From: Gammaproteobacteria bacterium
GTDB taxonomy: Bacteria > Pseudomonadota > Gammaproteobacteria > Pseudomonadales > Azotimanducaceae
Assembly: GCA_002684495.1 (NCBI GenBank)
Contig: NYVG01000015.1
Coordinates: forward strand, 38,094-100,823
DNA length: 62,730 nt
Direction of reading: 5' to 3'
The position numbers and the translations under genes were made by a program. Shown here piece by piece: positions 36,986 to 45,950 of the stretch. Every line of letters starts with the position of its first letter. The first letter of the stretch is position 1. Under the pieces are notes generated by a model. It saw only the letters and a program-made list of their open reading frames with translations. It was not told where the DNA came from and did no database searches.

Positions 36986-37862
36986 CTTTTACTCCCTCTT
37001 CACTGTCGTTATTTATCGGGGCGTCTAAACCCCAGCTGATGGCACCTTGAATAAATGCGCGAAAATCCGGTTCTGAATAAGACGCTGGGGTGTGCCCTAG
37101 CGCACTATAAAACACTCGACCCTTACCTACGCGGTGCCACCACACCATCGGATGGTCCGCTCCCATGGGACTCTTCTCGGGATCATAGGTTGCTTCATCG
37201 ATGCTCACCAAGACCTTGGTATTACCACGGGGACTTGCAACAAAGTTGTACCATTCATCACTGCGCTGCCAGACGGATCCTAAATGGGCGGTCGCTGGAT
37301 GGCTACGGTCTTCAACTATCAGAGTAGCGGGTTGAATATGCTGGGTCATCGGATGATCAACGAATTGCGCGCGCAGCACTTGGTCTAAATACCAAGACCA
37401 ATCGTATCCCTGATCACCGCCAGCGGCGTGCTGTGCCAAGAGCGTACCGCCCTCTTCGACATAACTCTTTAATGCCTGCCGCTGACCCTCGGTCCAAACC
37501 GTACCGCTTTTGTGATTCAAAATAATCAGGCGGAACCGCTGCAGATTTTCAGGTGTAAACACCGCTCCATTTTCCGTATGAAATATCTGCCAGCCGCTGG
37601 CGGCCGCCAACTCGTCTAGCATCTTGATGGAAGCAGCAATGCTGTCATGGTGCCGATAGCCGTTAGTTTTGGAAAAACTCAAAATGGCCACAGCGCCTAG
37701 GTCCGCGGGCAATGGTACCGCGCTCTGATCTAATACTGGTTCTCGAAACAACTGAGGCTGCTGTATCGCCATGCGCAGATATAGGCGATTTTCATAGGCA
37801 AACAATCCACCCACCACCAGCAATGCTAGGAGACCGTAGCCTGCAATTCTGCGTACACTCAT
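36975..37862 (-). CDS. membrane-anchored ThuA-like protein
   Basis: 295 residues from the ATG at 37862, which overlaps the GMC stop (TGATG). An N-terminal anchor (6-26, YGLLALLVVGGLFAYENR) is followed by a ThuA/class I glutamine-amidotransferase-like domain: ILSFSKTNGYRHHDSIAASI, IILNHKSGTVWTEGQR, GGTLLAQHAAGGDQGYDWSW, PMGADHPMVWWHRVGKGR and VFYSALGHTPASY. ThuA proteins take part in 3-keto-disaccharide metabolism with GMC or ThuB-type dehydrogenases. The anchor suggests it acts on the periplasmic side. Confidence 0.9.
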   Translation of the reverse strand: MSVRRIAGYGLLALLVVGGLFAYENRLYLRMAIQQPQLFREPVLDQSAVPLPADLGAVAILSFSKTNGYRHHDSIAASIKMLDELAAASGWQIFHTENGAVFTPENLQRFRLIILNHKSGTVWTEGQRQALKSYVEEGGTLLAQHAAGGDQGYDWSWYLDQVLRAQFVDHPMTQHIQPATLIVEDRSHPATAHLGSVWQRSDEWYNFVASPRGNTKVLVSIDEATYDPEKSPMGADHPMVWWHRVGKGRVFYSALGHTPASYSEPDFRAFIQGAISWGLDAPINNDSEEGVKDEF

Positions 37863-39565
37863 CAAATTGCTCCCGCCTGTAATTGCTCTACTGCGTAATT
37901 TGCTGCTCGAGCGGTCAGAGCCATATAGGTCAGCGAAGGATTTACGCACGACGACGACGTCATGCAGGCGCCATCGGTGACGAACAAATTAGCTGCGGCA
38001 TGGGCTTGGTTATAGCCGTTCAGCACCGCCTCAGCAGGATCGTGACCCATGCGCGCCGTACCCATTTCGTGAATCGCCGCACCACCGATCATTGGCATGC
38101 TGTAACGCTCGATATCTGTGGCGCCAGCAGCCTCAAGCATTGCCGCCGCCTGTTCCACAAGATCTTCTCTATGACGGCGTTCGTTGTCACCAAACTCGAA
38201 ATTAAATGTTATTTGGGGATTGCCGAAGCGGTCTTTTTTACTGTTATGCAGGCGCATAGTGTTGTGCGCATAGGGAAGGATTTCGCCAAAACCGCCGAGG
38301 GACATACGCCACGGACCTGGGGTGCGCAAACTATTCTTAAAGTCAGCACCAAAGCCCGGGGTGCGCCCCACCAGCTCATGCCAGCCAATTCGATTTGCAC
38401 CACCCTGATAGCCATAGCCACGGGTAAATCCAAGTCCGTCATCGCCCTGCACATTTCTGAAACGGGGTATGTATATGCCATTAGGACGATAACCATAGGG
38501 ATAATATTCTTCGAAACCCGGAATAATTCCACGTGCGCCAGCGCGGTAGGTGTGATCCATCATATAGCGACCTAATGCATCACTGGCATTGGCAAAACTT
38601 CGGCCGTTATCACCACCGGTCGACTGCAACAGAATTTGCGTGGAACCAATGGTTGAGGCGCATAAGAAAATTAGCTTTGCACTGAGTCGGCTGCGTTCGC
38701 CTGTTTGGGTGTCGACAATACGCACTGCGCTGACGCGTTTAGCCGCAGGATCATACTCCAGACTTTCAACCAAGGCGTTGACACGTAAAGAAAAATTACC
38801 GGTAGCCTCAGCGGCCGGCAAGGTACTGCTAAGAGAACTAAAATAAGCACCAGCGGTGCAGCCACGATGGCAGGGTCCGCAATAGTGGCAGGCAGCGCGC
38901 CCCGGCAACGGTTCAGTTAACGTCGCGGTTCGACCGATGGTCATTACGCGATCTGGAAATTTTTCAGCGATCTTTTTAGCAACGTAGTCTTCCACTACAT
39001 TCAGTTGCATGGGCTTTTGAAACTCGCCGTCTGGCAATTGCGATAAACCGAGCGCCTGCCCACTAACACCAATGAATTGCTCAACATGGGAATACCACGG
39101 TGCAATGTCGGCATAACGGATGGGCCAATCAATGCCAACGCCTTCTAATTTGTTCGCTGCAAAATCTAAATCGCTCCAGCGATAACTCTGGCGCGCCCAC
39201 AACAGCGAGCGCCCGCCAACAACATCCGCCCGAAGCCAATGAAAGGGCTCATCAGGGTTATAGTCGTAGGGATTGTCTTGATCGTTATTCCAAAAGTGCC
39301 GCGTGGTTTCATCAAAGGCATAGGACGTCGACTGCACGGGATATTCGCGGTCATACAACTCGCGCGGGCGCATCCCCATATTCGGACGCTGCCACGGTGG
39401 TTGATGCTCACCAATATAGTCGGTGCCATGGGTTAAGGGCTTACCCCGCTCCAGCATCAAGACACTAAGGCCCTTTTCAGATAGCTCCTTAGCGGCCCAT
39501 CCACCACTAATACCGGAGCCCACCACGATGGCGTCCACTTGCTCTACAGCTGCTAACTCGACCAC
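37862..39565 (-). CDS. GMC family oxidoreductase
   Basis: FAD-dependent glucose-methanol-choline oxidoreductase, 567 residues from a GTG at 39565. The FAD-binding motif VVGSGISGGWAAKELSEKG starts at about residue 14; a VVGGRSLLWARQSYRW segment and a C-terminal NPSLTYMALTARAA close the family pattern. A cysteine cluster HYCGPCHRGCTAGAYFS (near 228-244) is typical of gluconate/sorbitol-dehydrogenase-type GMC subunits. It has no signal peptide and follows the Tat-signal-bearing subunit, so co-export with it is likely. Overlaps both neighbours. Confidence 0.95.
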   Translation of the reverse strand: MVELAAVEQVDAIVVGSGISGGWAAKELSEKGLSVLMLERGKPLTHGTDYIGEHQPPWQRPNMGMRPRELYDREYPVQSTSYAFDETTRHFWNNDQDNPYDYNPDEPFHWLRADVVGGRSLLWARQSYRWSDLDFAANKLEGVGIDWPIRYADIAPWYSHVEQFIGVSGQALGLSQLPDGEFQKPMQLNVVEDYVAKKIAEKFPDRVMTIGRTATLTEPLPGRAACHYCGPCHRGCTAGAYFSSLSSTLPAAEATGNFSLRVNALVESLEYDPAAKRVSAVRIVDTQTGERSRLSAKLIFLCASTIGSTQILLQSTGGDNGRSFANASDALGRYMMDHTYRAGARGIIPGFEEYYPYGYRPNGIYIPRFRNVQGDDGLGFTRGYGYQGGANRIGWHELVGRTPGFGADFKNSLRTPGPWRMSLGGFGEILPYAHNTMRLHNSKKDRFGNPQITFNFEFGDNERRHREDLVEQAAAMLEAAGATDIERYSMPMIGGAAIHEMGTARMGHDPAEAVLNGYNQAHAAANLFVTDGACMTSSSCVNPSLTYMALTARAANYAVEQLQAGAI

Positions 39566-40155
39566 TGCCTGCCCACCTTATTCAGTTTGTAATAACCGTC
39601 ATAGCGCCCAGGCATGGGCACATACCTACGCTCCTGTTTGGCACCAACCTCGGTAAAGTAATAGCCCACCACCGTCAGTTCTTTCAGCCGCCCGAAGACC
39701 TTGCTGTGCAATAGCGCTTGCGCGCTGGCGTTCAAAGCGGAACCCCCAGCCTCCATCTGTGAAAGCAATTGCACTTGCTCCGCCTCACCGAGACCAACAA
39801 AGTTCTTTCGGTATTGGCGTTGTGCCTCGTGCTGCAGTCCGTTTAGTCCTGCCAAAAATTCGTCAAGCTCTGACTGTTGCAACCATACGCTGGTAACGTA
39901 GTCCATAAATTCACCGACACCCACCGACAACGCACTGGGAGTGTCAGTGGCAGGCATAATCAGATCGGCGCAGCGATGCGCAATCGCACGCTGCTCTGTA
40001 GTCCAGCGTGCCGCGCCTGCTACCCGCAGAGCCACCGGAACTTCCGCCGCACGTTGGCAGGCCGGCGTAATAGCAGCGCCAAGTACAACAGCCAGGCCTT
40101 TTAATAGATCTCTGCGTTCTAAACTGGTCGGGTTAACCTCGCTATTTATTCGCAT
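39553..40155 (-). CDS. gluconate 2-dehydrogenase subunit 3 family protein (Tat signal)
   Basis: 200 residues from the ATG at 40155 with GGAGG five nt upstream. The N-terminus has a twin-arginine-like signal SLERRDLLKGLAVVLGAAIT and a cysteine soon after (PACQR) that might be lipidated. The mature part RAIAHRCADLIMPATDTPSA followed by GVGEFMDYV is characteristic of the small subunit (Gluconate_2-dh3) of flavoprotein sugar dehydrogenases. It overlaps the MFS gene (14 bp) upstream and the GMC gene (13 bp) downstream, so the three are made together. Confidence 0.92.
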   Translation of the reverse strand: MRINSEVNPTSLERRDLLKGLAVVLGAAITPACQRAAEVPVALRVAGAARWTTEQRAIAHRCADLIMPATDTPSALSVGVGEFMDYVTSVWLQQSELDEFLAGLNGLQHEAQRQYRKNFVGLGEAEQVQLLSQMEAGGSALNASAQALLHSKVFGRLKELTVVGYYFTEVGAKQERRYVPMPGRYDGYYKLNKVGRQWSS

Positions 40156-41446
40156 ACGACCTCCGACGTTCAACAAACCAGAGAATTGCAAACACTGGAA
40201 TTAAACATAGGGGAATCACCGCAACGATCTGGAAAGACTGCGTCGAGGCTATACGCAGAACTTCCGCGAGGCCCTCACCTTCCAGCGTAGAAAATTCCGC
40301 GACACCGCCGGCGGCAGCCAACTTGGCCTTATCGAATATCTCTCCCATAACAGGCAGTAGAAATTGCGTGGCTAATCCACCAGCAAAACCCATCAGTCCG
40401 ATCATCAAAGCACCACCAGCTGGGTAGCGCTCGGCCACAGCGCCGATCATGGTTGGATAGAAATAACAGATGCCAAGCGCCCATAACGTCGCAGCGGCAA
40501 AGGCTGCCATAGGTGAATTTACAATGGCGAGAAAGTACAGGCCGGGCGCTGCCAGCGCACAGCCGATAGTTAACAATCCGGGGCTAGACAGGCGATTAAC
40601 CAACGGACCGGCAAAATGGCGGCCAACAAATATCAAGACGTTGATATAGATCAAAACCCAGATACCTGACATACCAACAACATTTGTTAAGGTAACGTCA
40701 ACCCATTGACTCGGCGCCAGTTCCGCAGTCACGGTTCCCATCATGCAAACGAACCAAATCCAAAAACCCGGGGATTTAAACAGTTGCTCGAACATCTCTT
40801 CATAGGACAGCCCCATCGCAACCCGCTCGGTAACCGGGAACTCCGCACGCTGCACCATAAGCACCAACACAACCGCGGGTATCATCAGCACGAAAAGATT
40901 GACCTGCCAGGGCATACCAACCGTGGCGATGAAAATACCGATAAGACCTCCGATGACGATGCCTGCCGGCCACCACGCGTGCAGGATATTCAATCGGTGA
41001 GTTTTTTCTTCAGGATAAGCTGCCGCAACAAGGGGATTGGTCGCCGCTTCCACTGCGCCCCAGCCAAGGCCGGTTAAAAGCAAACCAAAATACACCACCC
41101 AATACGCCGCCACGGTGGGCATCATAAAGGACGCCCCGACAACCATGGCACTACCAAGAAAATATCCAAAAGCAGAAAACAGCAGCATGCGTCGCATGCC
41201 TATTAGATCAACCAAGGCCGCACCAAACAGCAGAGTCAGCGCAAATCCAATAAACGTTGCCGCCAACACCTCAGCCGCCATAGTCGCCGAGCGCGCAAGA
41301 TCTAGCTCATCGAACAAGTCACCTTGCAGATCGCCCACTATCGCCGTGCGGACAGCAAAGCCAAGGCCGATCATAAAAATCGCTAAATTTGACAGAATAA
41401 AGAGCAGCCGCCTGTTCGCAGCTAACTGTGCGTTCTCACTATCCAT
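40142..41446 (-). CDS. MFS transporter
   Basis: 434-residue major facilitator with twelve hydrophobic segments and a conserved loop 2-3 motif (GAALVDLIGMRRMLLFSA). GGGAGGGAG lies before the ATG. It is the first gene of the coupled run with a Tat-type dehydrogenase subunit, GMC oxidoreductase and ThuA protein, a combination found where sugars or glycosides are oxidised outside the cytoplasm and imported. Substrate unknown. Confidence 0.9.
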   Translation of the reverse strand: MDSENAQLAANRRLLFILSNLAIFMIGLGFAVRTAIVGDLQGDLFDELDLARSATMAAEVLAATFIGFALTLLFGAALVDLIGMRRMLLFSAFGYFLGSAMVVGASFMMPTVAAYWVVYFGLLLTGLGWGAVEAATNPLVAAAYPEEKTHRLNILHAWWPAGIVIGGLIGIFIATVGMPWQVNLFVLMIPAVVLVLMVQRAEFPVTERVAMGLSYEEMFEQLFKSPGFWIWFVCMMGTVTAELAPSQWVDVTLTNVVGMSGIWVLIYINVLIFVGRHFAGPLVNRLSSPGLLTIGCALAAPGLYFLAIVNSPMAAFAAATLWALGICYFYPTMIGAVAERYPAGGALMIGLMGFAGGLATQFLLPVMGEIFDKAKLAAAGGVAEFSTLEGEGLAEVLRIASTQSFQIVAVIPLCLIPVFAILWFVERRRSYANK

Positions 41447-41533
41447 AACTCCCTCCCTTACCCCATTATTGATGGCTTCTGCACGAAGGGGAATAGCTGA
41501 TTATGCAATTACGCTTGGACAACGAGGAGCTGT

Positions 41534-42307
41534 TTATCCCGGCCGCAGTAACAACCAGCGCGTCCAGACAGACTGGAATAACGGATCAAGCCAGCGGTAG
41601 AAACGACCGGACACACAAACCAACCGGCCTTTTTCCACTGCTTGCAAGCCCTCTCGCACCACGGTTTCGGCGCTGTACCACATAAAGCGGGGCGTCGATT
41701 GCTTAAGATCATCGAGACCGGCGGTAGCGTGGAAGTCTGTGTGAGTAAAACCAGGACATAGGGCGGTAACGTGCACCCCGCGCCTCTTGACCGACAAAGC
41801 CAATGCTTCGGACAGCGCTATAAGATAGGTCTTAGTCGGACCGTAGTGGCAGTTGTTGGCAGCGGCAATACGTCCTGAGACTGAAGAAACATTGATCACC
41901 CGCCCAAAGCCGCGTTCTAGCATTGCAGGAATGAAGCAGTGACATAACTCGGCAACACTAGTCTGCATGAGCCTAAGATAGTCGAGATGCTCAGACCATG
42001 GCTCGGTTCCGAAAAAATCTGGACCGGAAGCACCGGCATTATTGATTAAATAGTCCACCTGCCAACCACGCGCACTGACTTGGTCACGAATATGTTCCGG
42101 CGAGTCCACTCGGCTTAAATCTGCCTCAATACACAGCACTTCAACGCCGCCAAACTCACCTTGCAATTGCCGAGCAATGGCCTGCATGCGCTCAACACGT
42201 CTCGCCACAAGAATTAGGCTGCAGCCACTTGCCGCTAATTGTCGAGCAAATTCAGCACCCAGCCCTGCTGAAGCGCCGGTAATCAACGCAGTTAATCGCC
42301 TTGTCAT
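41534..42307 (-). CDS. short-chain dehydrogenase/reductase (SDR)
   Basis: 257 residues from the ATG at 42307 with GGAG six nt upstream; the TTG four codons earlier is rejected. Cofactor motif TGASAGLGAEFARQL with Arg residues after strand 2 (VARRVERMQAI), favouring NADP; NNAGAS; catalytic INVSSVSGRIA and Tyr-x3-Lys in HYGPTKTYL. The C-terminus has a hydrophobic stretch (FYRWLDPLFQSVWTRWLLL) that could associate with the membrane, as in DltE-like/ketoreductase SDRs acting on lipids. It lies 87 bp upstream of the MFS gene on the same strand. Confidence 0.92.
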   Translation of the reverse strand: MTRRLTALITGASAGLGAEFARQLAASGCSLILVARRVERMQAIARQLQGEFGGVEVLCIEADLSRVDSPEHIRDQVSARGWQVDYLINNAGASGPDFFGTEPWSEHLDYLRLMQTSVAELCHCFIPAMLERGFGRVINVSSVSGRIAAANNCHYGPTKTYLIALSEALALSVKRRGVHVTALCPGFTHTDFHATAGLDDLKQSTPRFMWYSAETVVREGLQAVEKGRLVCVSGRFYRWLDPLFQSVWTRWLLLRPG

Positions 42308-42453
42308 ACTGTTCTCCAATAAAGATTCTCTGGTCCCGAACCTAGCAACCGTCCACTAAGGGGCCAAACCACCAAAGTGGCACTGCACGATAACGGTTCG
42401 CTCATCCCAAAAACGAGTGTACTCTTTCCGAGTCATTGAGCTGGAGGGTTAGC

Positions 42454-42951
42454 ATGGGTTGGTTTGGGAAACTAGTCGCGGGTATCGTCGTTGTTGTTTT
42501 GGCATTTTTTGTCGTTACACGGTTCACTGATGGACCCATGGGCATTATCACCGGTGGAGCATTCAGTAGCGGCGAAGTCGTTAGCGAAGAACCCGATTGG
42601 CGCTATGTAAAAGATTACGACATCGTCGAATTCCAATTACTGGATCCTGCGCGTTCGCGCACCACTTGGATCGTCGAGCATGATGGCCGTATTTTCATAC
42701 CAAGCGGATATATGCTCAGTACCGTCGGCAAAATTTGGAAGCAATGGCCGCTGCAGGCGGAAAAAGATGGGCGCGCCATTCTACGCGTCGACGCTAAATT
42801 GTATCCACGGCAACTGGTACGAATTAAAGACGACCCGGTACTACCTGCAGTACTTGCAGAGCTTAGCCGCAAATATGCCAATGGCGCCCAGATACCCGTT
42901 AGCGAAGTCAGCCGCGGATCGCTATGGATTTTTGAACTGGTACAACGCTAG
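42454..42951 (+). CDS. membrane-anchored small protein, split-barrel-like, unknown
   Basis: 165 residues from the ATG at 42454, which has a strong GGAGGG site; an earlier TTG is rejected. One N-terminal helix (about 5-24, LVAGIVVVVLAFFVVTRF) then a 120-residue domain with alternating beta strands: DIVEFQLLD, TTWIVEHDGRIFIPSGY, GRAILRVDAKLYPRQLVRI. The strand order is reminiscent of FMN-binding split-barrel proteins, but no FMN motif is certain. It lies 26 bp before a CaiB-type CoA transferase and is likely co-transcribed. Confidence 0.7.
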   Translation: MGWFGKLVAGIVVVVLAFFVVTRFTDGPMGIITGGAFSSGEVVSEEPDWRYVKDYDIVEFQLLDPARSRTTWIVEHDGRIFIPSGYMLSTVGKIWKQWPLQAEKDGRAILRVDAKLYPRQLVRIKDDPVLPAVLAELSRKYANGAQIPVSEVSRGSLWIFELVQR

Positions 42952-42977
42952 AAGCTGAGAAGATCAGGGGGGACAAA

Positions 42978-44177
42978 ATGGCCGATCCACGCCAAGCATT
43001 TACCGGACTGCGCATCATCGACTTTACCCAAGTCTTAGCCGGGCCGTTTGCCACACAGCAACTCGCGCAACTCGGCGCTGACGTAATAAAGATAGAACAG
43101 CCAGGGACAGGCGATATCACACGCGGGTTAATGTCCACGGGGAGCGACGGTATGGCACCGTCATTTTTAACCTGCAATCTGGGCAAACGCGCCATTACCC
43201 TAGATCTGAAACACCCAAAGGCCAAAGAAGTTATACACCAATTGGTCGCTACAGCAGACGCTGTAGTTGAGAACTTCAAACCGGGCACCATTGAGCGCCT
43301 AGGCTTTGGTTATGAGGCCCTCAAAGCCATCAAACCTGATCTAGTCTACGCCTCAATTTCCGGCTACGGGCAGAAAGGCCCTAAGTCTGAACTGCCTGCG
43401 TTTGACGGTGCAATTCAGGCCTCTTCAGGGATGATGAGTATTAGCGGACACCCTGAATCCGGGCCGACACGAACCGGTTACTTTTCAGTAGACATGAGCA
43501 CTGCCCTAAACGCAGCTTTTGCGATCGGTGCTGCACTGTTTCGGCGCCACCTGACGGGCGAGGGTCAACGAGTAGATGTGTCTATGCTCGATACCGCGGT
43601 GGTCATGCAAGCCGCACAAATGAGTAACTATTTGGTGACTGATACCCTGCCAGAGCTTTTAGGCAATCGTTCGCCAACCAAATCGCCTACCGCCAATGTC
43701 TTCGCCAGCGCCGACGGCTTTGTACAAATTGTCGCCCTACGCGAAGCCCACGCAAAAGAATTGTTCGGTCTGCTGGGCGTTGGCGAAATGTACGACCAGT
43801 TCCCGGAACCTGCTCTACGCATTAAGCATACCGATGAAGTTAATGCAGTAATTAAACCGCTTATCGCTGCCCAGCCGAGCCAGCATTGGCTCGACGAACT
43901 TGGCAAGCTGGGCATTCCCTGCGCTCCTATTCAAACACTGGACGAAGTTGCCGCCGAGCCCCAATTCGATCACCGCTTGATTCTTACCGAGATCCCAAAG
44001 CCACAGGACTCAGACAAAAACTCTAAAGTGGTGAGCGCCAGCCACGTGACCGAACCTGCTCCCCCAAGAGTGCAAAGAGCACCACCAACCTTGGGCCAGG
44101 ACAACGATGAAGTTTTCGCGGAACTGGGCTACAGCCCTAAAGATATCGCGCAGCTGCGTGCAGACGGCGTGATATAA
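42978..44177 (+). CDS. CaiB/BaiF family class III CoA transferase
   Basis: 399-residue class III (formyl-CoA transferase type) CoA transferase moving CoA between carboxylic acids. N-terminal segment GLRIIDFTQVLAGPFATQQL, LGADVIKIEQPGTGD, ITLDLKHPKAK, VENFKPGTIERLGFGYEAL, YASISGYGQKGP, and the catalytic aspartate in LPAFDGAIQASSG. The C-terminal motif reads PPTLGQDNDEVFAELGY. Strong purine-rich ribosome binding site. One of three such genes in the window. Confidence 0.93.
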   Translation: MADPRQAFTGLRIIDFTQVLAGPFATQQLAQLGADVIKIEQPGTGDITRGLMSTGSDGMAPSFLTCNLGKRAITLDLKHPKAKEVIHQLVATADAVVENFKPGTIERLGFGYEALKAIKPDLVYASISGYGQKGPKSELPAFDGAIQASSGMMSISGHPESGPTRTGYFSVDMSTALNAAFAIGAALFRRHLTGEGQRVDVSMLDTAVVMQAAQMSNYLVTDTLPELLGNRSPTKSPTANVFASADGFVQIVALREAHAKELFGLLGVGEMYDQFPEPALRIKHTDEVNAVIKPLIAAQPSQHWLDELGKLGIPCAPIQTLDEVAAEPQFDHRLILTEIPKPQDSDKNSKVVSASHVTEPAPPRVQRAPPTLGQDNDEVFAELGYSPKDIAQLRADGVI

Positions 44178-44258
44178 GTCCTCGCTGTTAAAAGGACGAT
44201 CACGAATACTTGGTGGCTAAGCCAACTATTAGCTCGTGCAGAGTAAATTTTTGCTTGA

Positions 44259-45263
<1,005 letters not shown>

Positions 45264-45295
45264 GCACTTAGCAAAAGTGAAGAAAAGACGACCGC

Positions 45296-45317
45296 GGTCT
45301 TGTGCTTCGCGAAGACC
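45296..45317 (+). terminator. hairpin downstream of trxB, possible terminator
   Basis: GGTCTT (45296-45301) pairs with AAGACC (45312-45317) just after trxB. An outer pair GCACTT (from 45265) with AAGTGC (about 45319-45324) can close a larger stem. A T-run only appears at about 45357-45361, so this is at best a poor or combined terminator between trxB and the convergent gene. Confidence 0.35.
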
Positions 45318-45386
45318 AAAGTGCGACGCCGGGGCAGCAGCCTTCTGCACGGATGCTTTTTAGAAATTAGAGTGTTTAGGTGCTGA

Positions 45387-45950
45387 CTACTTTTCTTTGA
45401 CTTCTACGTCACCAAGTAGACGACTGCCGGCTTTACTCCTCTGCATCACGCTTATGGTCGCACCCTCAAGACTTATACGAGGATTTCCCCAATACTGAAC
45501 AGGGCCGTTCACCAACTCGATTCCCGGAATTTGGTTATTTGGGTGATGGGAAGCGTAAGCCTTTATTGGTCGCAGCGGGATGATAGCCCGAGGACCCCCG
45601 TCTTTGGTTTTTACGTTAAGAAAAACAGTACCGATAGGAACGTCTTCTAAGAGTTTTTTCAAACTTCGGTCTGATGGCGCTTCTCTTTTACGTGGATCAA
45701 TAATCGCTGCCTCCAAGCTTGAGGACACGCGACGATAATTAACGGATACCGGCACAGGATCTACTGCGACAAGCTGACCGCCAACTGAATCTATGGAAAT
45801 CACAATGCCTTCTCGCTCCGTGGGGTCACCACTAGCGCTTACGGCCGCTGCAAGAATTAGCAACGATCCACCAAAAAAAAACTGCAAAGCGAATCTATTG
45901 ATAGAAACCCCAATTAATGAAGAACTGAGAGCCGAGTCCGGAATCTTCAT
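45387..45950 (-). CDS. exported protein of unknown function
   Basis: 187 residues if started at the ATG at 45950, which overlaps the upstream lipoprotein gene by 56 bp. The true start may be a later TTG, as no ribosome binding site is clear. A hydrophobic segment LQFFFGGSLLILAAAVSASG looks like a signal peptide, so the mature part of about 145 residues should be periplasmic or secreted. It contains GIVISIDSVGGQLVAVDPVPV and GTVFLNVKTKDGG, beta-strand-rich, with no known motif. Composition is more A/T-rich than the genes around. It is downstream of the M64-like lipoprotein and probably co-transcribed. Confidence 0.65.
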   Translation of the reverse strand: MKIPDSALSSSLIGVSINRFALQFFFGGSLLILAAAVSASGDPTEREGIVISIDSVGGQLVAVDPVPVSVNYRRVSSSLEAAIIDPRKREAPSDRSLKKLLEDVPIGTVFLNVKTKDGGPRAIIPLRPIKAYASHHPNNQIPGIELVNGPVQYWGNPRISLEGATISVMQRSKAGSRLLGDVEVKEK

